Shown here piece after piece: positions 9,697 through 16,962 of a DNA stretch of 64,000 nucleotides. The notes under the pieces were generated by a model. The model made no database searches, was not told the DNA's origin, and was given only the letters and a program-made list of their open reading frames with translations. A program made the translations under genes and the position numbers. The stretch covers positions 1 through 64,000 of the forward strand of contig NZ_CAAF010000085.1 of the NCBI RefSeq assembly GCF_000359125.1, read 5' to 3'. The first letter of the stretch is position 1. Every line of letters starts with the position of its first letter. The stretch is from Mesorhizobium sp. STM 4661 (GTDB lineage: Bacteria > Pseudomonadota > Alphaproteobacteria > Rhizobiales > Rhizobiaceae).

Positions 9697-10131
9697 ATGA
9701 AGCGGCAGGCCCGGCCATTCGTCGTGGAGGTCAGGAAGAAGCGCGGACATGTGGCGCAGAAGGCGTCCATCTGGGCTGGAATCGATGTTGCGCGCTTTGC
9801 GCAAGAGGCTGAGCCTTCATCGGTGGTGATCGACGCCAAGGGCCCCACAGGCGGGCAGGAGATCGCCATCGAGAATTCCCCACCAATCACCGTAGAATCT
9901 GTTGGGCCGTCGGAGGTGGAGCCGATGGACGGTTTCCCAGATGGTGACGAGGAGATCGAGGCGGCGCGCACGGCAGGAGTCGCAGCCGACATGGCGAACG
10001 GCAGCGAGACTGATTCATCCGGAAGTTGCTGCGGGCGAAGGCGAAAGCAGGCTGTTGCAGCCCTGCCCCGTGGAGAACGCTGGAAGCGTCGCCTGCCGGA
10101 TGTGCTGCTAAGACGGAAACGTAACGTTTGA
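9697..10131 (+). CDS. Conserved hypothetical protein starting MKRQ-RPF
   Basis: A 144-residue product whose first 40 residues (MKRQARPFVVEVRKKRG, then ASIWAGIDV) match a short family often seen near syrB-like or transposase genes in rhizobia. The middle is acidic and low in complexity, and the C terminus is basic with a CC pair. AAGGA lies about six bases before the ATG. The function is unknown. It is divergent from the syrB-like gene. Confidence 0.55.
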   Translation: MKRQARPFVVEVRKKRGHVAQKASIWAGIDVARFAQEAEPSSVVIDAKGPTGGQEIAIENSPPITVESVGPSEVEPMDGFPDGDEEIEAARTAGVAADMANGSETDSSGSCCGRRRKQAVAALPRGERWKRRLPDVLLRRKRNV

Positions 10132-10151
10132 GGATCGCAACGCTCGGTCCG

Positions 10152-10439
10152 TCAATCGTAGCGCGGGCGTGTGTCGGGATAGAATTTTGGCGCGAAGTCC
10201 TCGTAGACTTCAACTGCATGGCGCCCGCCATGATAGATGATGGAACCGACAGGGCGTTTGTGGCGCTCAAGATGCTGGAGCAAGCGGTTGGCGCGTGCCG
10301 CGGCCGTAAGCGCCCTTTCTTCCGTTCTGAAAATGCGGGAGATCCGCACGAGCTGGCCGGTGTCATACCACCAACCGCCTTCTTCATGGCCACCATAGGC
10401 GCGATCTATTTCGTAGAAGGCGAGGACATAAGTCGTCAT
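10152..10439 (-). CDS. Conserved hypothetical plasmid protein
   Basis: A 95-residue product without a known domain, rich in aromatic residues (EGGWWYDTG; YHGGRHAVEVYEDFAPKFYP). Its ATG overlaps the end of the 10436-10870 gene by four bases, which shows translational coupling. No cysteine pair, signal or membrane segment is visible. Confidence 0.6.
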   Translation of the reverse strand: MTTYVLAFYEIDRAYGGHEEGGWWYDTGQLVRISRIFRTEERALTAAARANRLLQHLERHKRPVGSIIYHGGRHAVEVYEDFAPKFYPDTRPRYD

Positions 10440-10870
10440 TGTCCGCGCCCCCCGACTGCGTCGGTCGTCGCGTCAATGGGATCGACACGGCCGTCGGCGA
10501 TAGCTTTTGCTGTCGCGATCGCAGCTTTGGCGCGAGGCAGCCAGCGCTGGAAGTCATGGTGCGAAAGCCCCATGGGCCGAGCCGACTCCTGCAAAAGGTC
10601 GAGCAATGTGCCGAACATATCCGCCTTACGCTGAACCGTCTCGTCGAACTGGACGGGAACGTTCAGGTCTGGCGTGCTGTAGGGCGCAACGTCACCGGTC
10701 CAGGCGCCGGTGACATATGTCTCACCGGAAGTCTCATAGTCTTCCTTCTGATCGGACCAGTCGTCGTCATCGATGGCGAGACGGCATGCGGCTTCGAGCG
10801 TTTCAGCTTCATAGCTGCGCTGCCGGAACACCGGCAGCCGGTAGGTCGTTTCGATCGTGAATGTGGGCAT
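10436..10870 (-). CDS. Conserved hypothetical plasmid protein
   Basis: A 144-residue acidic protein without a recognised domain. The N-terminal half alternates strands (MPTFTIETTYRLPVFRQRSYEA) and contains an acidic DDDDW patch; the C-terminal half is helical. AGGAGG stands eight bases before the ATG, one of the strongest ribosome sites in the block. It forms a two-gene unit with the downstream 10152-10439 gene. Confidence 0.6.
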   Translation of the reverse strand: MPTFTIETTYRLPVFRQRSYEAETLEAACRLAIDDDDWSDQKEDYETSGETYVTGAWTGDVAPYSTPDLNVPVQFDETVQRKADMFGTLLDLLQESARPMGLSHHDFQRWLPRAKAAIATAKAIADGRVDPIDATTDAVGGRGQ

Positions 10871-10972
10871 GACATACCTCCTGCTCTTGGAACGAATGCC
10901 TGGCGGCTTGGTCGCCGGCCGATGGTTTCTCCAGCTTCGATCGCAGATCGTGAGGGCAGCTACGGCCGCAGG

Positions 10973-11320
10973 CTATGAGCGCGTGCGCGAAGCCTGATCC
11001 CGGTGGGCGGCTGTTCTGCTTTGACGCCACCAGGCTATGCGTTCTTCGCGCGGGGCGTTAGCGAGCCGGATCAGAATGTGCCCATGGCAGGCACGCGGAA
11101 CGCAGAAGCAAACGAGATCGCGACCGGAAAGCTCGTTCAGCGACCGAAGGAGATCGTGCTGATTGGCGAGCCATCGCTCATACTTGGCGATGACTCCCGC
11201 ACGGTCGCCGTCGCGGCCGATGATGAACGGGTTTCCCCATTTCGACCCGCGACCGATGTAGACGGCGCCCGGTGGAATGCCCACGATATGCTTGTTGAGT
11301 ATCTTGCACATGGCCTCCAT
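10973..11320 (-). CDS. DUF4326 domain protein
   Basis: The product has the DUF4326 pattern: a start of the form ILNKHIVGIPPGAVYIGR, then SKWGNPFIIGRDG, then LSGRDLVCFCVPRACHGHIL with conserved cysteines and histidine that could bind a metal. The function is not established. The start is uncertain: ATGs at 11320 and 11311 both fit the family N terminus, each with a GGAG-type site nearby. The frame stays open upstream to 11407 but does not look coding there. Confidence 0.7.
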   Translation of the reverse strand: MEAMCKILNKHIVGIPPGAVYIGRGSKWGNPFIIGRDGDRAGVIAKYERWLANQHDLLRSLNELSGRDLVCFCVPRACHGHILIRLANAPREERIAWWRQSRTAAHRDQASRTRS

Positions 11321-11612
11321 CTCCGCAGTGAGAAGCGGCCTGCAGCGACGTCTCTTCCGAGCCACCACAGGCCACCCCTCCTGCGGCCAGCCTCTTCCTC
11401 TGGCCACCCAATGCGCCGTCCTGCAACCAATGAGTAGCAGCGGTCAGACGTTGATGATCTGTTTGGACAGGGCGTCGATGGCCTTGAGGCCAGGATGGGA
11501 CCGTGATTTCACTTGAACTCGGCCGCCTTGAATCGGTGGTGGGTGCCTTCAGTGGGTAGAACTACTTTGTCATTTGAGACTTGAGATCAGCGCAACAGCG
11601 GGCTCCGGCTTC

Positions 11613-12035
11613 TCAATCGATGGCTTGTATTATTTCGGAGGCTTCGGGATGGTCGCAGCAATAGTCGTACAGACGATGGTACCCGTTCACGAGCAAGCCG
11701 GAGTCGTGCCGGAACGAAAGATGGGAGCACGTGAACAGCGTGGCGATGATCCCTGCTGCTTCTGCCGAAACTTCTCCCTCGTAGCCATTTGTCCGGCAGG
11801 CGATTCGATAGCGCGGCTTCGACGTCGGCGCCAGAAAGAGCGGTTCGCCGCGATACTCGTAGAAGTTCCAGAAGCCTCCTCCATAATCGAGCGGACTGAG
11901 CCACTCCATGAAATTGTAGACCGTGTTTTCAGCAACGATCAGCAAAGGTAGGCCGAACAGGGAGGGCAGAAACTCCAACCGGCGTTCTTCCGGAACCAGT
12001 GCGGCCTTGTGGTTCACGCGTCCAGATGTGGTCAT
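11613..12035 (-). CDS. ardB: Antirestriction protein, ArdB family
   Basis: A 140-residue protein matching ArdB-type antirestriction proteins across most of its length: RRLEFLPSLFG, then NFMEWLSPLDYGGGFWNFYE, then YEGEVSAEAAGIIATL, then YHRLYDYCCDHPE. ArdB proteins of plasmids inhibit type I restriction enzymes without acting as DNA mimics. This one would help the plasmid establish in a new host. GGAGG lies eight bases before the ATG at 12035. The frame is open far upstream, but that part reads as noncoding. Confidence 0.8.
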   Translation of the reverse strand: MTTSGRVNHKAALVPEERRLEFLPSLFGLPLLIVAENTVYNFMEWLSPLDYGGGFWNFYEYRGEPLFLAPTSKPRYRIACRTNGYEGEVSAEAAGIIATLFTCSHLSFRHDSGLLVNGYHRLYDYCCDHPEASEIIQAID

Positions 12036-12090
12036 GGTGATTTCCTCCAGAGAGAGGAGCGGAAAGGGAGACGCCGGACAGCTCTCTCTG

Positions 12091-12710
12091 TCAGCGGGCC
12101 GACGCGCCCCCTTCGCGACCGCCCCTCTCCCTCTGGCCCGGCTCAAGCGCAAGACCGAAGACCTGCTCATAGGCATCCGGCTCCCAGTTCCTGAGGGTGA
12201 GGTCGGCCTGCTTGCGTTCATAGGCGGTGAAGAGGTGCGGGAAGGCGTGGGCGACTTTTGCCCAGTCCAGATCTTCCTCGTAGAAGCGATTGGCGTTGCG
12301 CCACGCCTCATGAACGCGTGCATTGGCTTCGACGCTGAGCTCAAATCCGCCATGCGACGGCGTCGAATGAAAGATCACACCGACGCCGTACCGATTGAGC
12401 TATCCGCCATCCCCCATGGCGTGCTGCGACCAGAGCGGATTTCGCTGCGGGGTAGCATCTTCTGTTCCGCGAGATGGGCTGCGAACTCGGTTGCATAGGC
12501 GCGGAATTCATCCTCATCGGCGACGCGGGTTCCAACGATGAAGAAATCGTCCTGGACCCACTGCGGCGGCGGCCGGTCGATCACGAAGGCGGACCAGACA
12601 GAGATGCGGCCATCCCTGGCCGGCAAGGCGATCATGGCGTGGCCGTCGAGCTGTGCTGCAAGGTGGCCTTCGTGTGTCCGGTGGAATGTGACGGCGGAAG
12701 CGCGGGTCAT
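12091..12710 (-). pseudogene. DUF7007 protein split by a frameshift
   Basis: Two reading frames together make one DUF7007 protein. The first (12710-12375) ends in STPWGMADSS and then hits a stop. The second (from 12378 down to 12091) resumes with IFHSTPSHGGFELS and continues through YEEDLDWAKVAHAFPHLFT. A single missing base near 12388-12395 would restore one frame of about 206 residues. The function of the family is unknown. The break is either a real mutation or an assembly error. The 5' end overlaps the 12707-13087 gene by four bases. Confidence 0.7.
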
Positions 12711-13087
12711 GACGTGCTCCTCGTATCGTCCTCAGCCGTGTCCGGAACCGCAACATCGGCGTTGCGGTGCTGTTCGAACCAGACGTCAAACTCAGCCTTG
12801 CGGCGCGCACGCGTCTCCCGGGCAACTTCGGGGAGCTTTCGCGTCGGAACATCGGCAAGCCGCTCGGCAGCGGCTTCGATGGAGGCGAGGCTGAGATACC
12901 GCTGAAGATTGGACCCGAGGCGGGCGTTCTTGCGGGAGCGGCGCAGGATTGCGGTGGCGACCTCGTCGCCGTCATAGTTCTCGAAACAATTGTCGAAGGC
13001 GCGGGTGGGGCGTCGCCCATAGGCGATGACCTGCGCTGCATAGTTGACGCGGCCACGGAAGTTCTCTGGGTCGTTCAGGCGTGACAT
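12707..13087 (-). CDS. Conserved hypothetical plasmid protein
   Basis: A 126-residue, highly charged protein beginning MSRLNDPENFRGRVNYAAQV. The ATG at 13087 follows AAGGAG by about ten bases. It is predicted to be mostly helical, with no recognised domain. It is coupled to the downstream DUF7007 gene by a four-base overlap. Confidence 0.6.
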   Translation of the reverse strand: MSRLNDPENFRGRVNYAAQVIAYGRRPTRAFDNCFENYDGDEVATAILRRSRKNARLGSNLQRYLSLASIEAAAERLADVPTRKLPEVARETRARRKAEFDVWFEQHRNADVAVPDTAEDDTRSTS

Positions 13088-13140
13088 TGGAGGTTTCTCC
13101 TTCGCTGGAGGGGCGTGTGTGCAGGCCCGGAAATGCAAAA

Positions 13141-13156
13141 GCCGGCGAGGCCGGGC
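13141..13156 (-). terminator. Hairpin with T-run on the minus strand
   Basis: GCCGGC-GAG-GCCGG is followed on the minus strand by TTTTGC. It lies just after the end of the 13198-13977 gene and before the 13087 start, so it probably ends or attenuates that transcript. Confidence 0.45.
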
Positions 13157-13197
13157 ATCGAGAGTAGGTTGAATACGAGGAAAATCGGCGCGGAAGG

Positions 13198-13977
13198 TCA
13201 GACCCGCTGATCGTTCGAGGACTGGTTGATCATGTCATCGAGCCAGTCGGCGGCGAGCCGAGCATTTTCGGTATCGGCGTCGTCTCGGTGTAGAGCGGAA
13301 TACTGTACATGGATCGCGCTGCGCGCCGCCCCGGCGACGGCAAGGACCGCATTCATCACCTCATGGGCCGCGTCTTTCGAGACAAAGTCGCCGATCGCGG
13401 TGGTGGAGCTTCGGTCCATGCCATAGAGCGACCAGAAAACTCGGAGCTCCCTGCCCGATTTCTGCGCTCTGGCGAGTTCGGCATCGAACTCATCCTCATC
13501 CCGATAGGATGTGACCTGGTGATCGCGCTCGATGCAGGGCCTCACCTCATAATATTCGAAGGCAAGTGTGTCGCGCATCGCCGGCGAAAGGTGGTCCCGG
13601 AAGGATGGCCGGTGAGCAGGAGGCGGTATCGCTGGGTCCTTCTGCGGTATGTTGAGATCTGTCTCGCAATCGGCGGAGATGTCGTCGCCGCACTTCCAAT
13701 GGTTTGACGGGCAGGCGGCCGGCCTATGCGCGAAACCTGCATTATGGTCGGCCTTATCGCCGAGCAGGTAACCGACCGTGGTCGGCTCTTGTCGCCGATG
13801 GTCGGCGATCAGGTCTTCGGGCGAGTCCGAGATGGCGATGTTCGACACGCCAGGCTGTTCGCCGAAACTCGACTGCGTAAGGTCGGCGGCGACGAAATGG
13901 CAATTGATCGGACCGGGCTCGGGTGTATATGCCTCCTCGTCGATGACGAAGGCCGCGAAGAAGACCTTTCTGGTCAT
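13198..13977 (-). CDS. Conserved hypothetical plasmid protein
   Basis: A 259-residue product of unknown function. The ATG at 13977 follows GGAAG by eight bases. The N-terminal 60 residues look like a small independent domain (TRKVFFAAFVIDEEAY). The C-terminal 130 residues (SPAMRDTLAFEYYEVRP, then RELRVFWSLYG and KDAAHEVMNAVLAVAG) form another, joined by a Pro-rich linker with several Cys and His residues (CPSNHWKCGDDISADC) that may bind zinc. The gene may be a fusion of two plasmid proteins. Confidence 0.55.
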   Translation of the reverse strand: MTRKVFFAAFVIDEEAYTPEPGPINCHFVAADLTQSSFGEQPGVSNIAISDSPEDLIADHRRQEPTTVGYLLGDKADHNAGFAHRPAACPSNHWKCGDDISADCETDLNIPQKDPAIPPPAHRPSFRDHLSPAMRDTLAFEYYEVRPCIERDHQVTSYRDEDEFDAELARAQKSGRELRVFWSLYGMDRSSTTAIGDFVSKDAAHEVMNAVLAVAGAARSAIHVQYSALHRDDADTENARLAADWLDDMINQSSNDQRV

Positions 13978-14100
13978 GGCAGCTTCCTTTCCAGACTGAT
14001 GTGCACACGCGCATGCGATCGCCAACGCATCTGCGTGTGGTGAAGCGTGCATGTGGTGTAAGGCGATTTGGTCGCCGGACAGGCCGGCAGGCGAGACCTT

Positions 14101-14536
14101 CTACGGCCGGTCTACATCGAAGCGCGGGTCGCAACTCGCATCGCCGGGATACCGGCCGATCTGGTCGCAGACCATGACCTGCAGAACGGTGTAGAGGTCA
14201 TGGCCAAGATATTCCCCGACCTGGACAGTGTAGTGGGAACGTGCGCGCGAACCGGCGCGGCGGATCTTGACGCGTATCGACCATCCGATATCGACGAGTC
14301 CTGCAGGAAGGGGTTTGCCGTCTTCCCGCATCTTCGCTCCAAGCTCGTTGAGCAACGAGGCAGCGATGTTCGACGGGAAATCGCCGATGAGGAGAAGCTC
14401 GGGTAAACCTCTGTCGGCGTTTCCGACCGTGTAGGTGAAGCCGGCATCAGGTCCGTTGCCGAACAACCTGGAACAGGTGTTGGCCGAAGGCTTCGACATT
14501 CTGTTTGACTTGCCTCATGCGATCTGGCGCGACCAT
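14101..14536 (-). pseudogene. DUF4262 protein, frameshifted
   Basis: The ATG at 14536 is preceded by a strong AAGGAGAG site and starts MVAPDRMRQVKQNVEAFGQHLFQVV, the usual N terminus of DUF4262 proteins, but this frame stops soon after. The body of the domain (GNGPDAGFTYTVGN, then GLPELLLIGDFP, then ASLLNELGAKM) is in the next frame and ends at 14101. One extra base near 14461-14468 explains the break. Function unknown. Confidence 0.7.
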
Positions 14537-14563
14537 GGGGTCTCTCCTTCGAACGGAGCCCGT

Positions 14564-15051
14564 TCAACGATATGTCGAATGGGCATGGGCCGCTACCACC
14601 TGATCGGTGGCGGAAACGCTCACGTGATAAGAATGGTCCTGGCCCGGCTGTGCTTCGGCGCGACGGACCCGGTCGACGAAGACCTCGTCCGTATTGGCCT
14701 CGAACAGCATCAGGATGAGGTCGCCGACCGCGACGCACTCGTTGATCCAATGGAGATCGGAATCGCGGTATTTTGCGGCTCGATCGGCCGGCACATAGAT
14801 GATGGGTGAAATGCGGCAGCGTCTGACCGGTCGGCGCGACATAAAAATATTCTTTCACGGCGACAACCGCACCGCCGGTGCTGTACGAGGTCGTAACCGT
14901 GTCTCCGGGCTGGGTGTGCGACGGTTGGCGCGCCGGGCGGCGTGCGCCGATACCGGCGACGATCCGGCACACCGAGATCGGCGGTATAGGTCGAGTGCGC
15001 CTCATATGTGCGCGGCACGGCCGTTCGAGACTCCTTACGATGGCTCCGCAT
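14564..15051 (-). pseudogene. Conserved hypothetical protein with two frameshifts
   Basis: The ATG at 15051 has a very strong GGGGAGGAAG ribosome site, but the protein continues only by changing frame twice. Frame one reads TYEAHSTYTADL. Frame two, from about 14965, reads VCRIVAGIGARRP to APTGQTLPHFT. Frame three, from about 14807, reads IIYVPADRAAKYRDSDLHW and on to 14564. The second break fits one extra C in an ACCC run. No domain is recognised; several strands and a conserved acidic centre (GDLILMLFEANTDEVF) are visible. Its start overlaps the end of the DUF1419 gene by 17 bases. Confidence 0.6.
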
Positions 15052-15667
15052 CGTTGCTTCCTCCCCTGCTCGTGCGTCGTGCGCGGATTGCCGGCATGCG
15101 GATGTCGATCTCCTCGTCCGACAGATATTCGACCAATTTCGGAATCGTGCCATGACGGCCATCGTTCACGAGAACGTAGCGCTTGCCATGATGTTCAACG
15201 GGCCAGGCTTCAGGATTGAACGTGCCGGCGATCCCTTTGAAGTCCGGATGAGTGGCGTTCCAGATCGCTTCGAGCTTCTCCTCGCGGGTCATGCTGTCGA
15301 CGGCGCCTGTCTCATGCGCGATGATGGCCGCGCGCATCTTCTCCGGTGACTGACGGTCCGTGAGATCGCAAAAGCCATGATACCAGCGCCTGCGGCCCCG
15401 GATTGTGATTTCGAAGAACACCGAGGTCACGTTGCCGGCCTTGAATTCCGACATGCCGAACATGCCGGTGCGCATAAAAAGCGGCGGCAGGAGATCGAGC
15501 ATGAAGTGATATTGCTCGGCGGCAATCTCGAACCACTCGCCGGCGTAGGGCGTGCCGGACAGGGGGTCGAATTCCGGATTGTCCTTGTGGCGGCCGAACA
15601 GCTGGAACATCTGCTCGCGCGTGGCGACGCCGTCGAGCACCTTGCGGAAAGGCGGATGTGAGGTCAT
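15035..15667 (-). CDS. DUF1419 domain protein
   Basis: A 210-residue protein matching DUF1419: VATREQMFQLFGRHKDNPEFDPLS near the N terminus, then GEWFEIAAEQYHFMLDLLPPL, then RWYHGFCDLTDRQ. The family is found on plasmids of alphaproteobacteria and has no known reaction. The ATG at 15667 follows CAGGAG by about nine bases. It heads a coupled pair with the gene starting at 15051. Confidence 0.75.
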   Translation of the reverse strand: MTSHPPFRKVLDGVATREQMFQLFGRHKDNPEFDPLSGTPYAGEWFEIAAEQYHFMLDLLPPLFMRTGMFGMSEFKAGNVTSVFFEITIRGRRRWYHGFCDLTDRQSPEKMRAAIIAHETGAVDSMTREEKLEAIWNATHPDFKGIAGTFNPEAWPVEHHGKRYVLVNDGRHGTIPKLVEYLSDEEIDIRMPAIRARRTSRGGSNDAEPS

Positions 15668-15916
15668 GGCGGTTTCTCCTGAACGCAGGTCGATGGCGCG
15701 CGGCGTGACCGCGTCGGCGCAGCTGCATGGGATGTGTCGTGGTTGTCGCCGGTCGGAATCGACCGGGAGATCAGGGACGGTTGGTCGCGGTCGAGCGTCG
15801 CCGTGGCAAGGCGGCGTCCGGCGTGATCGTGGTCGGATAGCGAGGATCGTTGAAGCGGCGTGCCGCGCCGCGGGCCGGCAGGATGCCTCTCGCTCTCCCA
15901 AGACTGCACCCGCAAT

Positions 15917-15942
15917 CGGCCCCGCCCTCACTCTTTCGCCGC
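15917..15942 (-). repeat. GC-rich leader repeat, divergent copy
   Basis: This stretch (plus strand CGGCCCCGCCCTCACTCTTT, then CGCCG) resembles copies A and B of the leader repeat but with more differences. It lies about 250 bases upstream of the DUF1419 start. It is the weakest member of the set. Confidence 0.3.
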
Positions 15943-15985
15943 GGCGGCGGATCGGCGATGTTTCAAGCGCGCGTCGACGTGACGG

Positions 15986-16279
15986 TCACCAGTCGAAGGC
16001 GGGCAAGCCCTCGATCTGGTCGGCGTCGCAATCGAAGAGGATGTAATCAAAACCCTGTTTGCGGGCCCATGTCATGACGCCGAAGAGTTCGGCGGGAATG
16101 ACATCCGGGCCGACGCCGGCGTTTTCGTCATGCGCATAGAGGAACCAGCCGTACTCGCCGTATGGCCCGCCGAGACCGGGCCATTTCTTCGCCGGCGTAT
16201 TATTGAGCCGCTTTGCCGTGGTCTCCGACACATGCGCGGTGGAGATCACGACGAAACGATGGGTTTCGAGCGTGGGCAT
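15986..16279 (-). CDS. DUF5983 family protein
   Basis: A 97-residue protein with the DUF5983 pattern: an N-terminal strand (HRFVVISTAHVSETTAKRLN), then YGEYGWFLYAHDEN, then a C-terminal QGFDYILFDCDADQIEGLPAFDW. The family is common on plasmids and has no assigned function. The ATG at 16279 has GGAG nine bases upstream. Confidence 0.75.
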   Translation of the reverse strand: MPTLETHRFVVISTAHVSETTAKRLNNTPAKKWPGLGGPYGEYGWFLYAHDENAGVGPDVIPAELFGVMTWARKQGFDYILFDCDADQIEGLPAFDW

Positions 16280-16463
16280 CGAGAAGCTCCGTAGAGTTGA
16301 TCGAAATGGAGCCCGGCAGCATGAATCGCCGAAGGCATCTTCAAGAAGTGGCGGCAATGCCAAGCTGTCGTCACGTGGGGGCTCCCCATTGCAGGCACGT
16401 ACGCGGGACCGCACGGGTTGTACCCGGCGGCGCCGCAGCCGCCGCGCAGTGGGGGTGACCGGC

Positions 16464-16856
16464 TCAGGCAGCGCGGCGGTCCGCGGAAAGCGGGCTGTCT
16501 CGACCGACACCCGTGATGGCGCGAACGGCCGCCGCAAGGGCCGGGATATCGTCGAGCATATTGAGCGCGACGAAGTGGTTGGCTCCGCCGGTGAAGTCTT
16601 TCCGTCCGTTGCAAGTTCGGATCAGGATGCCCTGACCGGAGTGCAGGCCGAACTGGCCGACCTGAATATAGGCTCGATCGTGGTGCAGCGTGATCTCACC
16701 CGAGCGGGCCATTCCAGCCCTGTTGGACCGGATGTCGTAGCTCTTTGGTGACAAGCCCAGTTCGGCCGCAAGCTTCTTCAGGCGAGATCGGACCGCGGCG
16801 TGGAAACGTCTCTTCCGCTCATTGTCGTAGGAGCAGCTTCTATTCCAGTCGAACAT
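16464..16856 (-). CDS. Conserved hypothetical plasmid protein
   Basis: A 130-residue basic protein beginning MFDWNRSCSYDNERKRRFHA, with a Lys/Arg-rich helix (RSRLKKLAAELGLSPKSYD) and a strand-rich middle (GEITLHHDRAYIQVGQFG). No known domain is recognised. AAGGAG is seven bases before the ATG at 16856. A hairpin terminator after the parB-like gene lies immediately upstream, so this gene probably has its own promoter. Confidence 0.55.
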   Translation of the reverse strand: MFDWNRSCSYDNERKRRFHAAVRSRLKKLAAELGLSPKSYDIRSNRAGMARSGEITLHHDRAYIQVGQFGLHSGQGILIRTCNGRKDFTGGANHFVALNMLDDIPALAAAVRAITGVGRDSPLSADRRAA

Positions 16857-16914
16857 GGTGTTCTCCTTCAAAGTCAGCGCCAGGCGAGCCATCTGTCGGG
16901 TTGGGGATGCGGAA

Positions 16915-16938
16915 AGGCCCGACATTGCTGCCGGGCCT
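16915..16938 (-). terminator. Terminator after the parB-like gene
   Basis: A seven-pair stem, AGGCCCG with CGGGCCT, is followed on the minus strand by TTTCC. It lies 25 bases after the stop of the 701-residue ParB-like protein. Confidence 0.6.
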
Positions 16939-16962
16939 CGTTATGCGGATGGGCTGGATGAC